Source: CAXXIC01 sp049315325 (GTDB taxonomy: Bacteria; Bacteroidota; Bacteroidia; Bacteroidales; UBA7332). Taken from it: DNA of 64,000 bases. Location of the stretch: contig JBMOKJ010000002.1 of assembly GCA_049315325.1 (NCBI GenBank), forward strand, positions 124,001-188,000, in the 5' to 3' direction. The stretch's first letter is position 1. Every line of letters begins with the position of its first letter. The position numbers were made by a program, and so were the translations under genes. The notes beneath the pieces were generated by a model that saw only the letters and a list, made by a program, of their open reading frames with translations, was not told where the DNA came from and did no database searches. This document shows positions 19,102 through 28,330 of the stretch, piece by piece.

Positions 19102-20040
19102 ATGTCAAAAATTGCAAAAAATTTAACTGAGCTAATTGGTAATACACCTTTGCTCGAACTGTCAAACTACAACAAAGCGCACAATCTTGAAGCTACTGTA
19201 ATTGGCAAATGTGAATTCTTTAATCCTGCAAGTAGTGTAAAAGACCGTATCGGTAATGCAATGATTTCGGATGCCGAAGCAAAAGGAATCTTGAAACCAG
19301 GTTCGGTAATCGTTGAGCCAACTAGTGGTAATACTGGTATCGCCTTGGCTTTCGTCGCAGCAGCTAAAGGATATAAAATTATCCTTACAATGCCTGAGAC
19401 CATGAGCGTTGAGCGTCGCAACTTGTTGAAAGCGTTGGGCGCAGAATTGGTGCTTACTCCAGGTGCAGAAGGTATGAAAGGTGCTATTCGTCGTGCTACA
19501 GAAGTGGCCGAAACTATCCCTGGAGCTGTGATTTTGCAACAATTCCAAAATCCAGCGAACCCTGAAATTCACAGACAGACAACAGCATTGGAAATTTGGA
19601 ACGATACAGATGGTGATGTAGATATTTTCGTTGCAGGTATCGGTACTGGTGGTACAATTACAGGTGTTGGTGAAGTGTTGAAACAAAAGAATCCTAACGT
19701 TCAAATTGTTGCAGTAGAGCCTGCCGATTCTCCAGTTCTTTCAGGCGGAAACCCTGGTCCTCACAAGATTCAAGGTATTGGAGCCGGTTTTGTGCCAGGT
19801 ATTTTGAACACAAAAATCTATGACGAAATCATTTTGGTGAAAAATGATGATGCCCTAGAAACTGGCCGCGAGTTGGCTAAAGTAGAAGGCCTTTTAGTTG
19901 GTATTTCTGCTGGTGCAAATGTTTTCGCAGCACGTCAATTGGCTGAGCGCCCTGAAAACAAAGGTAAAAAGATTGTAACCGTGCTTTGCGATACTGGCGA
20001 GCGTTACCTTTCTACATTGCTTTTCAATTTCGAAGTATAA
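19102..20040 (+). CDS. cysK: Cysteine synthase A (O-acetylserine sulfhydrylase)
   Basis: 312 residues. It makes cysteine from O-acetylserine and sulfide using pyridoxal phosphate. The PLP lysine is Lys47 in NPASSVKDRIG; EPTSGNTGIALAFVAA is the substrate/phosphate loop and GIGTGGTITGVG binds the PLP phosphate. The partner serine acetyltransferase is at 53.9 kb, not adjacent. A 7-bp inverted repeat just upstream of its promoter may be an operator. Confidence 0.96.
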   Translation: MSKIAKNLTELIGNTPLLELSNYNKAHNLEATVIGKCEFFNPASSVKDRIGNAMISDAEAKGILKPGSVIVEPTSGNTGIALAFVAAAKGYKIILTMPETMSVERRNLLKALGAELVLTPGAEGMKGAIRRATEVAETIPGAVILQQFQNPANPEIHRQTTALEIWNDTDGDVDIFVAGIGTGGTITGVGEVLKQKNPNVQIVAVEPADSPVLSGGNPGPHKIQGIGAGFVPGILNTKIYDEIILVKNDDALETGRELAKVEGLLVGISAGANVFAARQLAERPENKGKKIVTVLCDTGERYLSTLLFNFEV

Positions 20041-20061
20041 TTAAACGACAACTTTATATAG

Positions 20062-20095
20062 AAAAAGGAGATTCTCATATGGGAATCTCCTTTTT
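20062..20095 (+). terminator. cysK terminator
   Basis: A 13-bp perfect stem (aaaaaggagattc with gaatctccttttt) and 8-base loop, ending in a T run, starts 21 bases after the cysK stop. Confidence 0.8.
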
Positions 20096-20125
20096 TATTG
20101 TTCGAAAATGGGTTGTGATAAATCA

Positions 20126-20161
20126 AAAAGACGAAACTCTCATTTGAGAATCTCGCCTTTT
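20126..20161 (-). terminator. Terminator of the infC-rpmI-rplT transcript
   Basis: The 17-base arms aaaagacgaaactctca and tgagaatctcgcctttt have three imperfect positions. Read on the minus strand all three are G-U wobbles; read on the plus strand they are A-C mismatches. The structure is therefore favoured in minus-strand RNA, and a T run follows it there. It lies 25 bases past the rplT stop. Confidence 0.7.
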
Positions 20162-20185
20162 ATATGATAAACTAGATTTGTTAGC

Positions 20186-20530
20186 TTATTTTACTTTTGC
20201 AACGATTGCTGCAAATGCTTCTGGGTGGTTCATTGCTAAATCTGCAAGAACTTTGCGATTAATATCAATGTTTGCTTTGTGCAAACCGCCCATAAGTTTA
20301 GAATAAGACATACCGTGAAGACGTGCACCAGCATTGATACGTTGAATCCACAAAGCGCGGAAGCTACGTTTTTTTGCTTTACGGTCGCGGTAAGCATACG
20401 TCAAACCTTTTTCCCATGTGTTTTTTGCTACTGTCCACACGTTCTTTCTAGAACCGTAGTAGCCACGGGTTAATTTCAAAATTTTCTTTCTACGAGCTCT
20501 TGAGGCTACGTGGTTTACTGATCTTGGCAT
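20186..20530 (-). CDS. rplT: 50S ribosomal protein L20
   Basis: 114 residues from the ATG at 20530 (MPRSVNHVASRARRKKILKLTRGYYGSRK). A longer frame with ten extra residues is open upstream but is not conserved L20 sequence. L20 is an early assembly protein that binds 23S rRNA, and in several bacteria it represses its own operon. It follows rpmI and infC in the usual order. Confidence 0.97.
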   Translation of the reverse strand: MPRSVNHVASRARRKKILKLTRGYYGSRKNVWTVAKNTWEKGLTYAYRDRKAKKRSFRALWIQRINAGARLHGMSYSKLMGGLHKANIDINRKVLADLAMNHPEAFAAIVAKVK

Positions 20531-20641
20531 TGTTTTCGATGTTATGAATGTTAGCGCCACCTTGTGGTGAACTTTCGGCTAACGATTCGGTTAAAATAAA
20601 TCTTTTTAAACTAGCTTGTTTTGTTTTGCTAATGGTATCGA

Positions 20642-20839
20642 CTATTTAAGTCTCAACATGTGCATTACGTTGTTCACGTCTGATGGATGAACCAATGTGT
20701 CGTGCGTCAGATTTCTCTTTTGCTTAGTGGTTTTCTTTGTCAGAATGTGACGTTTAAAAGCATGTTTTCTTTTGATTTTTCCTGATCCGGTAAGGGTGAA
20801 CCTTTTTTTAGCACCGGAGTTAGTCTTCATCTTAGGCAT
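20642..20839 (-). CDS. rpmI: 50S ribosomal protein L35
   Basis: 65 residues, the standard length. It starts MPKMKTNSGAKKRFTLTGSGKIKRKHAFKRH, which is diagnostic. It lies 57 bases after infC and 111 bases before the rplT start, in the conserved infC-rpmI-rplT order. Confidence 0.97.
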   Translation of the reverse strand: MPKMKTNSGAKKRFTLTGSGKIKRKHAFKRHILTKKTTKQKRNLTHDTLVHPSDVNNVMHMLRLK

Positions 20840-20896
20840 TTGTCTCAGTTTTAATTTATTATTGATTTGGATAGTCGCCTCAACGGCGGTTTCTTT

Positions 20897-21475
20897 TTAT
20901 TCTTTTATTTCAGTAGGTGGCTTTGGTGCTTTTGGCTTCGCAACTGCTTCTGCTTTCTTTTTTGGAGAAAACATGATAATCATTCGCTTTCCTTCCAATA
21001 CTGGTAGTTGATCCACTTTTGCGTAATCTTCTAAGTCGTTTGCAAAGCGGAGAAGTAAAACTTCACCTTGCTCTTTGAAGAGAATCGAACGGCCTTTGAA
21101 AAACACGTAAGCTTTCACTTTATCACCTTCTTCGAGGAAGTTGATAGCGTGTTTCAGTTTGAAATTATAATCATGATCGTCTGTTTGAGGTCCGAAACGA
21201 ATCTCTTTTACAACGATTTTTGATGCTTTTGCTTTCTGTTCTTTCAGCCGTTTGCGCTGTTGGTACAGATATTTTTGATAATCTGTAATTTTACAAACCG
21301 GTGGAACCGCTGTAGGAGAGATTTCTACTAAATCCAACTCCAAATCATCGGCCATTTTAAGTGCATCCTGAATAGAGAATACCCCTTGTTCTACGTTGTC
21401 GCCTACAAGGCGAACTTCTCTGACGCGGATCTGATTATTGATTCTCAATTGATCCTTCTGATTGTCGAACTTCAT
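20897..21475 (-). CDS. infC: Translation initiation factor IF-3
   Basis: 192 residues with the two IF-3 domains: LRINNQIRVREVRLVGDN at the N-terminus and KEIRFGPQTDDHDYNFKLKHAINFLEEGDKVKAYVFFKGR in the C-terminal domain. IF-3 proofreads the start codon and keeps 30S subunits free. A short Lys/Ala/Pro-rich tail extends the usual end. Unlike enterobacterial infC, which starts with a rare codon, this one appears to start with ATG. A purine-rich AAAGGAGGA lies 15 bases upstream, unusually good for this phylum. Confidence 0.97.
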   Translation of the reverse strand: MKFDNQKDQLRINNQIRVREVRLVGDNVEQGVFSIQDALKMADDLELDLVEISPTAVPPVCKITDYQKYLYQQRKRLKEQKAKASKIVVKEIRFGPQTDDHDYNFKLKHAINFLEEGDKVKAYVFFKGRSILFKEQGEVLLLRFANDLEDYAKVDQLPVLEGKRMIIMFSPKKKAEAVAKPKAPKPPTEIKE

Positions 21476-21561
21476 TAATTTGATATAAATTCCTCCTTTG
21501 TGGTTCGTGAATTGTGCTTTGGGTGTGGATTACATGACATAATTTAACCCCAAAAACAGCG

Positions 21562-21591
21562 CAAAAGTAAGTAATAATTGTGGAACTACAA
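21562..21591 (-). promoter_or_regulatory. Promoter of infC-rpmI-rplT
   Basis: On the minus strand TTG (21591-21589) is followed after exactly 19 bases by TACTTTTG (21569-21562), a close match to the Bacteroidota -33/-7 consensus. It lies between thrS and infC and would give a leader of about 80 bases, so infC need not depend on thrS transcription. Confidence 0.65.
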
Positions 21592-21715
21592 CTATTTTCA
21601 ATCCTTTTTGTGTTGAAAATAGATCTATTCCGATAAAATATTCTCTTTGCAATGCTATTTTGTAGAATTACAGAGAGTTATGAGTTTGAATGCCTCAAAT
21701 TATTAGGGCAAAATC

Positions 21716-23653
21716 TTACACATTTGTGTCGCGGGCAACTTCGGCATTAATCATTGCTGCAAAATCTTCGACTTTCATCGTCCCCTTGTCGCCTTCGCCT
21801 TGTCTTCGGACAGATACTTCGCCATTTTCCGCCTCTTTTTCGCCTACAATTAAGAGGTAAGGAATACGTTTCAATTCGTTGTCGCGAATTTTGCGTCCGA
21901 TTTTCTCGTTGCGATCGTCAACTATAGTGCGCACATCGTCGTTCGACAGTTGTTTTGCAATCTGATGTGCATAGTCGTTGAATTTCTCACTAATTGGAAG
22001 AATTACCGCTTGATCAGGAGTCAACCACAATGGGAATTTTCCAGCAGTATGCTCAATCAAAACCGCTACGAAACGCTCCATCGAGCCAAATGGTGCACGG
22101 TGAATCATCACAGGGCGGTGTTTTTGGTTGTCTTCGCCGGTATATTCAAGTTCGAATCGCTCTGGTAAGTTGTAGTCCACTTGGATGGTTCCCAATTGCC
22201 AACGGCGACCGAGAGCATCTTTCACCATAAAGTCCAGTTTCGGGCCGTAGAAAGCAGCTTCGCCAAGTTCTACGCGGGCATTCAGCCCTTTCTCTTGACA
22301 AGCTTCTATGATGGCGCTTTCGGCTTTCTCCCAGTTTTCGTCCGAACCTATATATTTCTCGCGATTATTTGGGTCGCGAAGTGATATCTGAGCTTCGAAA
22401 TTTTCGAAATCCAATGCTTTGAAAATAATAAGGATAATATCCATTACTTTCAAAAACTCGTTTTTCAACTGATCTGGGCGACAGAATAAGTGTGCATCGT
22501 CCTGTGTAAAGCTGCGAACGCGTGTAAGTCCGTGCAATTCACCACTTTGCTCGTAGCGATAAACGGTTCCGAATTCTGCAAAACGCAGTGGAAGATCTTT
22601 GTACGAACGTGGTTTAAATTTATAAATCTCACAATGGTGAGGGCAGTTCATCGGTTTCAACAGATACTCTTCGCCCTCTTCTGGTGTATGTATCGGTTGG
22701 AATGAATCTTTACCATATTTTGCGTAATGACCAGAAGTGACATACAGCAGTTTGTTGCCGATGTGAGGAGTCATCACTTGTTGATAATCGAATCGTTTCT
22801 GGATTTTTTTCAAGAAATCTTCTAAACGAAGGCGCAAAGCAGTACCACGTGGCAACCACATGGGGAGTCCTTTGCCTACCATTTCGGAGAACATAAAAAG
22901 TTCGAGTTCTTTGCCGATTTTGCGGTGGTCGCGTTTTTTTGCCTCTTCGAGTAGAACGAGGTATTCGTCAAGCAGTTTTTTCTTTGGGAAAGTAACTCCG
23001 TAGATACGTGTCAACTGTTTGCGTTTTTCGTCGCCACGCCAGTATGCACCGGCTACGCTCAATATTTTGAATGCTTTGATTTCGCCAGTGTGTGGTAAGT
23101 GAGGGCCACGGCAAAGGTCGGTGAAGTTTCCTTGCGAATAGAGTGTGATTGTTCCATCTGTCAGGTCGGTGATGAGTTCCACTTTGTACTCGTCGCCTTT
23201 CTCTTCGAATTTCTTCAAAGCATCGGCTTTGCTGATATCGTTGCGAACGATGGGCGATTTGCGTGCCGCCAATTCCATAAATTTAGCTTCGATAGCAGCA
23301 AAGTCACCATCTTTGATAACTGCATCTCCTGGATCAACATCGTAATAAAATCCGTTTTCGATAGCAGGACCGATACCGAATTTCATTCCTGGATAAAGTT
23401 CTTGCAAAGCCTCAGCCATCAAGTGGGCCGATGAGTGCCAAAATGCGTGTTTCGCTTCTGCATCTTCCCATTTGTGGAGCTTGATGGTTGCATCTTCGTT
23501 GACAGGGCGGCTCAAATCCCACTCTTGTCCGTTGATGGTCGATGCCAACACGTCTTGAGCCAATCTTGAACTAATGCTTTCTGCAACTTGCAACGGAGTG
23601 ATGCCTGCTTCGAATTCGCGACTCGATCCATCTGGAAAGGTTATCTTAATCAT
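21716..23653 (-). CDS. thrS: Threonyl-tRNA synthetase
   Basis: 645 residues, full length. It has an N-terminal TGS domain (MIKITFPDGSSREFEAGITP), then an editing domain with HSSAHLMAEALQ and the second editing motif SVAGAYWRGDEKRKQLTRIYG. The class II catalytic core includes KPMNCPHHCEIYK (zinc Cys and His), YRYEQSGELHGLTRVRSFTQDDAHLFC and MIHRAPFGSMERF, and the C-terminal anticodon-binding domain follows. It attaches threonine to tRNA-Thr. It heads the thrS-infC-rpmI-rplT cluster. Confidence 0.98.
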   Translation of the reverse strand: MIKITFPDGSSREFEAGITPLQVAESISSRLAQDVLASTINGQEWDLSRPVNEDATIKLHKWEDAEAKHAFWHSSAHLMAEALQELYPGMKFGIGPAIENGFYYDVDPGDAVIKDGDFAAIEAKFMELAARKSPIVRNDISKADALKKFEEKGDEYKVELITDLTDGTITLYSQGNFTDLCRGPHLPHTGEIKAFKILSVAGAYWRGDEKRKQLTRIYGVTFPKKKLLDEYLVLLEEAKKRDHRKIGKELELFMFSEMVGKGLPMWLPRGTALRLRLEDFLKKIQKRFDYQQVMTPHIGNKLLYVTSGHYAKYGKDSFQPIHTPEEGEEYLLKPMNCPHHCEIYKFKPRSYKDLPLRFAEFGTVYRYEQSGELHGLTRVRSFTQDDAHLFCRPDQLKNEFLKVMDIILIIFKALDFENFEAQISLRDPNNREKYIGSDENWEKAESAIIEACQEKGLNARVELGEAAFYGPKLDFMVKDALGRRWQLGTIQVDYNLPERFELEYTGEDNQKHRPVMIHRAPFGSMERFVAVLIEHTAGKFPLWLTPDQAVILPISEKFNDYAHQIAKQLSNDDVRTIVDDRNEKIGRKIRDNELKRIPYLLIVGEKEAENGEVSVRRQGEGDKGTMKVEDFAAMINAEVARDTNV

Positions 23654-23858
23654 AACAAAATCTATGTTTTAAGCGTTGATTTTTATTTGGAATGCAAAAA
23701 TAGCACTTTTCTTTGGTAAGAGAGGTATTCGACTCCATTTTTTATGAAGTGAAAATCATTACACTATTTTTTATTATTTGCTTCAAAAATTTAATTCCAT
23801 AAATTTCTTATCAAACGATAAATTTCCCTATCTTGCCTATAAATTAGTGCAGACTGGA

Positions 23859-23887
23859 TTGCATTCTGCTATTTCATTATAACTTTG
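23859..23887 (+). promoter_or_regulatory. Promoter of the penicillin-binding protein gene
   Basis: TTG at 23859-23861, 18-base spacer, TAACTTTG at 23880-23887. The predicted start point lies about 12-15 bases before the ATG at 23907. Confidence 0.6.
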
Positions 23888-23906
23888 TGCCTGAAAATAT
23901 AAATCT

Positions 23907-26318
23907 ATGAAGGAAAAAATAGTGGCTTATGCTCTTATTCTATGGGAGCAAATTAAAATCTATTGGGCAATCTTTAAAGCTTGGCGAGCAAAACGAATTA
24001 AACGCTACCATACACTGACGTGGTATCGAAAGGTTGGTAATCTGATACTTACCTCTATCGCCCTTTTCTTGATTTATCTTTTTGTGGTTGATATCAACCT
24101 CTTTTGGCTGTTTGGCAAATCTCCCGGATTGCGCAGTATCAGCGATCCAAACCAAAGCGTAGCATCTGAAATTATTAGTGTAGATGGCAAGGTGATGGGT
24201 AAATATTTCCACGAAAACCGAACACCAGTAAAATACAACGAAATTTCACCTATGCTTATAAAAACGCTTATTTGCACTGAAGATGAGCGGTTTTATCAAC
24301 ATTTTGGAATTGATATAAAAGGTCTGTTTGCTGCAGCCAAGGATATGACTCATGGCCGTCGACGTGGTGCAAGCACCATTTCGCAGCAATTAGTCAAGAA
24401 TATGTTCAAAACGCGTAAGCAATATTCGACAGGACTTTTTGGATTTATTCCAGGAGTTAAGATGTTGATTATGAAAACAAAAGAGTGGACAACTGCTGTT
24501 AAAATTGAAATGTTTTATTCGAAGCAAGAGATTTTGACCATGTATCTCAATACGGTCGATTTTGGCAGTAATGCTTACGGGATTAAAACTGCGTCGCGTA
24601 CTTTCTTCAAAACTACTCCTGATAGCCTATCTATAGAGCAATCGGCAACTTTGGTTGGTTTACTCAAAGCAACGACAAACTACAGTCCTATTTTGCACCC
24701 CGATCGATCGCTGAAACGCCGAAATGTGGTGCTTGAAAATATGAGTCGACATAAATTAATTACCAAACACCAATTGGATTCTCTGAAAGAATTGCCAATT
24801 CGCCTAAATTTCAGGGTTGAACAAGCGTATGATGGTGATGCTCTTCATTTTCGTTCCTATCTTGCTGATTATCTGAAAGATTGGTGCAAGGAGAATGGAT
24901 ACGATATTTATGCCGATGGGTTGAAAATTTACGTAACGCTCGACTCACGACTTCAGAAATATGCAGAAGAAGCATCACAAATGCAGATGAAACGAGTTCA
25001 ACGTCGTTTCTTCGATCATTGGCGAGGTCAGAATCCATGGCAGGATGAAAATCATGTTGAAGTTGTAAACTTTATCGAAGATATTGCCAAAAGAACATCT
25101 CATTACAAATCTTTGAAAGAAAAATATCGCAATAATACCGATTCGATTACCAAATACCTCAATATGCCTCGTCGTATGAAAGTGTTTGACTACAAGGTGA
25201 TTGAGCAGGATACGACTTTCAGCACGATGGATTCGATTCGCTACATGAATCATTTCATGCACAATGGATTTGTAGCAATGGAACCCGAGAATGGCTGCGT
25301 GCGTGCTTGGGTGGGAGATATTAACTTCAAATTCTGGCAATACGATAATGTGGCACAATCGCGCCGTCAGCCAGGGTCAACGTTTAAGCTATTTGTCTAT
25401 ACCGCAGCGATGATGCACGGAATGTCGCCTTGTGATATGCGCACTGATCAGCCCGTGACGTGGAATTATGTAGAAAAAGGAGCACAGAAATCGTGGACAC
25501 CGAAGAATTCAGATGGACATTTCAGCGGAAGTAGTGTTACGCTGAAGCATGCTTTTGCTCGCTCAATCAATTCGGTTGCGGTGCAAGTTGCGCAAGAAGT
25601 CGGTATACCTGAAATCGTAAAATATGCTCACTTATTGGGTATCCAGACGCCACTTGAGGAGAAGCCCTCGCTCTGCTTAGGCTCATCAGATGTGTCGTTG
25701 CTTGAGTTGGTGAACTCCTTTAGCACGGTGGTAAATGAAGGAATGTATCACGACCCTGTGATTGTGACGCGCATAGAAGATAGAGACGGTAATGTGGTAT
25801 TTGAAAATAAACCTGAGCAAAAACGTGTGATTCCCTACGAAACAGCTTGGCTAATGACCGAAATGCTAAAAGGTGGAATGACAGAGCCTCGTGGAACAAC
25901 TCAAGCACTTTGGGAGTGGGATTTATTCAAATACAATACCGACTTTGGAGGAAAGACAGGAACGTCTTCGAATCACTCCGATGCGTGGTTTGTGGGAGTG
26001 ACGAACAATTTGATTGGCGGTTCGTGGGTTGGTGGCGAACACCGTTGTGTACACTTCCGCACTGGAGAATTGGGAGAAGGAAGCCGAACGGCATTACCTG
26101 TGTTTGCAATGTTTATGGAACGTGTACTTAAGGATCCTGCATTGAAAAAATACCAAGGTAAATTCCCAACCAAACCGAAAGAAAAGATCACTCGTAACTA
26201 TATGTGTCACACAAAATGGCAAAAAGCTGCGGTGGATTCAACAGTAGTAGATGAAGAATTGCTCGATGGAGAGACTGCTCCAGCTGGAGATGAACCAGTT
26301 CCTGAACCTGCTCAATAA
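23907..26318 (+). CDS. Class A penicillin-binding protein (PBP1a-like)
   Basis: 803 residues. A single membrane anchor lies near residues 45-65 (LILTSIALFLIYLFVVDINLF). The GT51 glycan polymerase follows with CTEDERFYQHFGID and GASTISQQLVKNMFK. The transpeptidase domain has Ser491-x-x-Lys494 (PGSTFK), SINS and Lys683-Thr-Gly (GGKTGTSSNHSDAWF). It polymerises and cross-links peptidoglycan in the periplasm. About 120 extra residues with basic and charged segments separate the two domains. The acidic, proline-rich tail is probably disordered. Confidence 0.95.
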   Translation: MKEKIVAYALILWEQIKIYWAIFKAWRAKRIKRYHTLTWYRKVGNLILTSIALFLIYLFVVDINLFWLFGKSPGLRSISDPNQSVASEIISVDGKVMGKYFHENRTPVKYNEISPMLIKTLICTEDERFYQHFGIDIKGLFAAAKDMTHGRRRGASTISQQLVKNMFKTRKQYSTGLFGFIPGVKMLIMKTKEWTTAVKIEMFYSKQEILTMYLNTVDFGSNAYGIKTASRTFFKTTPDSLSIEQSATLVGLLKATTNYSPILHPDRSLKRRNVVLENMSRHKLITKHQLDSLKELPIRLNFRVEQAYDGDALHFRSYLADYLKDWCKENGYDIYADGLKIYVTLDSRLQKYAEEASQMQMKRVQRRFFDHWRGQNPWQDENHVEVVNFIEDIAKRTSHYKSLKEKYRNNTDSITKYLNMPRRMKVFDYKVIEQDTTFSTMDSIRYMNHFMHNGFVAMEPENGCVRAWVGDINFKFWQYDNVAQSRRQPGSTFKLFVYTAAMMHGMSPCDMRTDQPVTWNYVEKGAQKSWTPKNSDGHFSGSSVTLKHAFARSINSVAVQVAQEVGIPEIVKYAHLLGIQTPLEEKPSLCLGSSDVSLLELVNSFSTVVNEGMYHDPVIVTRIEDRDGNVVFENKPEQKRVIPYETAWLMTEMLKGGMTEPRGTTQALWEWDLFKYNTDFGGKTGTSSNHSDAWFVGVTNNLIGGSWVGGEHRCVHFRTGELGEGSRTALPVFAMFMERVLKDPALKKYQGKFPTKPKEKITRNYMCHTKWQKAAVDSTVVDEELLDGETAPAGDEPVPEPAQ

Positions 26319-26334
26319 TAATGTGATGAAATAG

Positions 26335-26371
26335 AAGAAGGCGATCGAATAGTTGATTCAATCGCCTTCTT
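26335..26371. terminator. Terminator between PBP gene and permease
   Basis: An 11-bp stem (aagaaggcgat with atcgccttctt), with further pairing possible inside the loop, followed by T-rich sequence on the plus strand. It lies between convergent genes. Confidence 0.7.
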
Positions 26372-26391
26372 TCTGTTTATATGCTGATATT

Positions 26392-27942
26392 TTATTTAGT
26401 ATTATTTTCTTCAGCTAATTTGGCTTTTTGCACTTTGCTGTGTCTCCTGCCGTATGCGAAATAGATTAGAAACCCAATAGCCATCCAGATAAAGAGACGA
26501 ATCCACGTATCTAAAGGTAATGATGCCATCAAATAAAAACAAACAAATGCTCCAAGAATTGGAATAGTAGGTACCCAAGGTGTTTTGAATGGGCGTGGTG
26601 CATCTGGTTGTGTTTTGCGAAGAACGATGATACTGATGCAAACAATCGCAAAAGCCAACAATGTGCCTATTGAGACAAGCTCACCCAAAATGCTGATTGG
26701 CAGTGTGCCTGCAACAACCATAGCCACCGAGCAGGTGATAATTGTGCTCACATAAGGTGTTTTGAATTTAGGATGCACTTTCGAATACATTGGCGGTAAA
26801 AGACCATCTTTCGACATAGCAAAGAAAATACGCGGTTGACCCATTAACATAACCAACACTACCGAACTTAACCCTGCAATAGCAGCCATTTTAATAATTG
26901 GACGAAGCCAAAACATCGATGAGCCCATAGCATTCACCCCAACAGCTATCGGATCTGAAACATTTAATGTGGCATAACTCACTATTCCTGTAAGTACAAT
27001 AGCCACAAGGATATACAGTATCGTAGATATACCCAACGATCCCATTATCCCAATTGGCATATCGCGTTGGGGATTTTTGGTCTCTTGTGCGGCAGTAGAA
27101 ACAGCATCAAAACCAATATAGGCAAAGAAGATTACGCCTGCACCACGAAGCACGCCGCTCCATCCAAAATGCCCCCATTCACCTGTGTTTTGAGGAATAA
27201 AAGGAATCCAATTGTCATTTTTTACAAAGAAGAAACCAAGCGCAATAAACAGAATAATTACCGCTACTTTTACGATGACCATAATGTTGTTGAAGTTTGC
27301 CGATTCTTTAATTCCTATAACCAATAAAACAGCAATTATTGCTACAACTGCCATAGCGGGGATATTAATAGTTGCCGTAATGTGCTCCAAAGAACCAACA
27401 GAGATTCCCTTTTCGGTAAGATGCTGAAGCAGTTGAGTTGTTTCAGCTTTCCATCCCATTTCTGGAACGTTAATCATTACAGTTCCTGTTGCGGCGGAAA
27501 GTTGTGGAGGAATATTGATGCCAAAGTCGTGGAGAAAACTCACCACATAACCCGACCAGCCTACTGCCACGGTAGAAGCGGCAAACAGATATTCCAATAT
27601 CAAATCCCACCCGATAATCCAAGCGAAAAACTCACCCATTGTTGCGTAAGAATAGGTATATGCGCTTCCTGAAATGGGAATCATCGCAGCAAACTCTGCG
27701 TAGCAAAGACCGGCAAATGCGCATGCCAAACCAGAAATGATAAACGAGATAACAATTCCGGGACCAGCGTATTGAGCGGCAGCTTGACCTGTAAGGACGA
27801 AAATTCCAGCACCAATAACGGCACCAATACCCAAAAACGTAAGATTCCATGGACCAAGATGCCGTTTCAGTCCGTGTTCGTTGCTTTCGGCTTCAGCGAA
27901 AAGTTGAGTAAGCGATTTTCTGTAGAATAGTCTTTTGGGCAT
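26392..27942 (-). CDS. APC family amino acid permease
   Basis: 516 residues with about 12 membrane segments. The N-terminal GPWNLTFLGIGAVIGAGIFVLTGQAAAQYAGP is the signature of the cationic amino acid transporter branch (YfnA/CAT-like) of the APC superfamily. FAYIGFDAVSTAAQETKNPQRDMPIGI is the conserved central loop. It should import amino acids with protons; the exact substrate cannot be told. It is a single gene, with the small-RNA candidate upstream of it on the same strand. Confidence 0.9.
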   Translation of the reverse strand: MPKRLFYRKSLTQLFAEAESNEHGLKRHLGPWNLTFLGIGAVIGAGIFVLTGQAAAQYAGPGIVISFIISGLACAFAGLCYAEFAAMIPISGSAYTYSYATMGEFFAWIIGWDLILEYLFAASTVAVGWSGYVVSFLHDFGINIPPQLSAATGTVMINVPEMGWKAETTQLLQHLTEKGISVGSLEHITATINIPAMAVVAIIAVLLVIGIKESANFNNIMVIVKVAVIILFIALGFFFVKNDNWIPFIPQNTGEWGHFGWSGVLRGAGVIFFAYIGFDAVSTAAQETKNPQRDMPIGIMGSLGISTILYILVAIVLTGIVSYATLNVSDPIAVGVNAMGSSMFWLRPIIKMAAIAGLSSVVLVMLMGQPRIFFAMSKDGLLPPMYSKVHPKFKTPYVSTIITCSVAMVVAGTLPISILGELVSIGTLLAFAIVCISIIVLRKTQPDAPRPFKTPWVPTIPILGAFVCFYLMASLPLDTWIRLFIWMAIGFLIYFAYGRRHSKVQKAKLAEENNTK

Positions 27943-28127
27943 AATCTATAAAGTTTATTTGAAATTCAATTAGATTTGGTCAATTTGACCTTTTTTGATG
28001 TGAATTTCCAAAAATAAACCTTTTTGTTCAGATTATGAGTGTTCAGATGTGAAATTGTTGAAAATTTGTGATAATGATGTCTTTGTGGATAAAGCTTCGA
28101 ATGGGAGCTTTTGATGAGATTTATACA

Positions 28128-28199
28128 AAAAAGAAAAGGTTGTCATCACGACAACCTCAACCCTTTATTAACCTTAAAATCTAATACCATGAAAAACAC
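28128..28199 (-). ncRNA. Candidate small RNA with its own promoter and terminator
   Basis: On the minus strand a TATATTTG box (28211-28204) is followed by about 70 bases with no reading frame. These end in a perfect 7-bp GC-containing hairpin (ggttgtc, 5-base loop, gacaacc; 28157-28139) and a tail of ccttttcttttttg. That is a complete rho-independent terminator, making a compact transcription unit of about 70 nucleotides. The interior contains tttttcatggtattagat, which resembles a conserved leader-like sequence I recall from other Bacteroidales. I cannot verify that memory here. It points toward, but ends about 185 bases before, the DMT transporter start at 29263's gene end region and shares no frame with it. 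Confidence 0.5.
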
Positions 28200-28203
28200 A
28201 TTG

Positions 28204-28211
28204 CAAATATA
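28204..28211 (-). promoter_or_regulatory. -7 box of the small-RNA candidate
   Basis: Reads TATATTTG on the minus strand, five to seven bases before the predicted RNA start. A 16-base AT-rich dyad (agcatattatgct, with nearby tgttcagcata) lies just upstream and may be a binding site. Confidence 0.45.
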
Positions 28212-28330
28212 AAGCATATTATGCTGTTCAGCATAATTATTCAACAATGTTTATGGCAATTTAAGCGTTGTAAAGGATTGACATCGGTTTGTAACCGTTT
28301 TAACAGTTGATTGTTAATTTAATTAATAAA

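Noticed and set aside
28186..28215. Small peptide starting at the ATG near 28190 on the plus strand
   Set aside because: The frame stops within a few codons and has no upstream signals; the minus-strand RNA model explains the promoter and terminator better.
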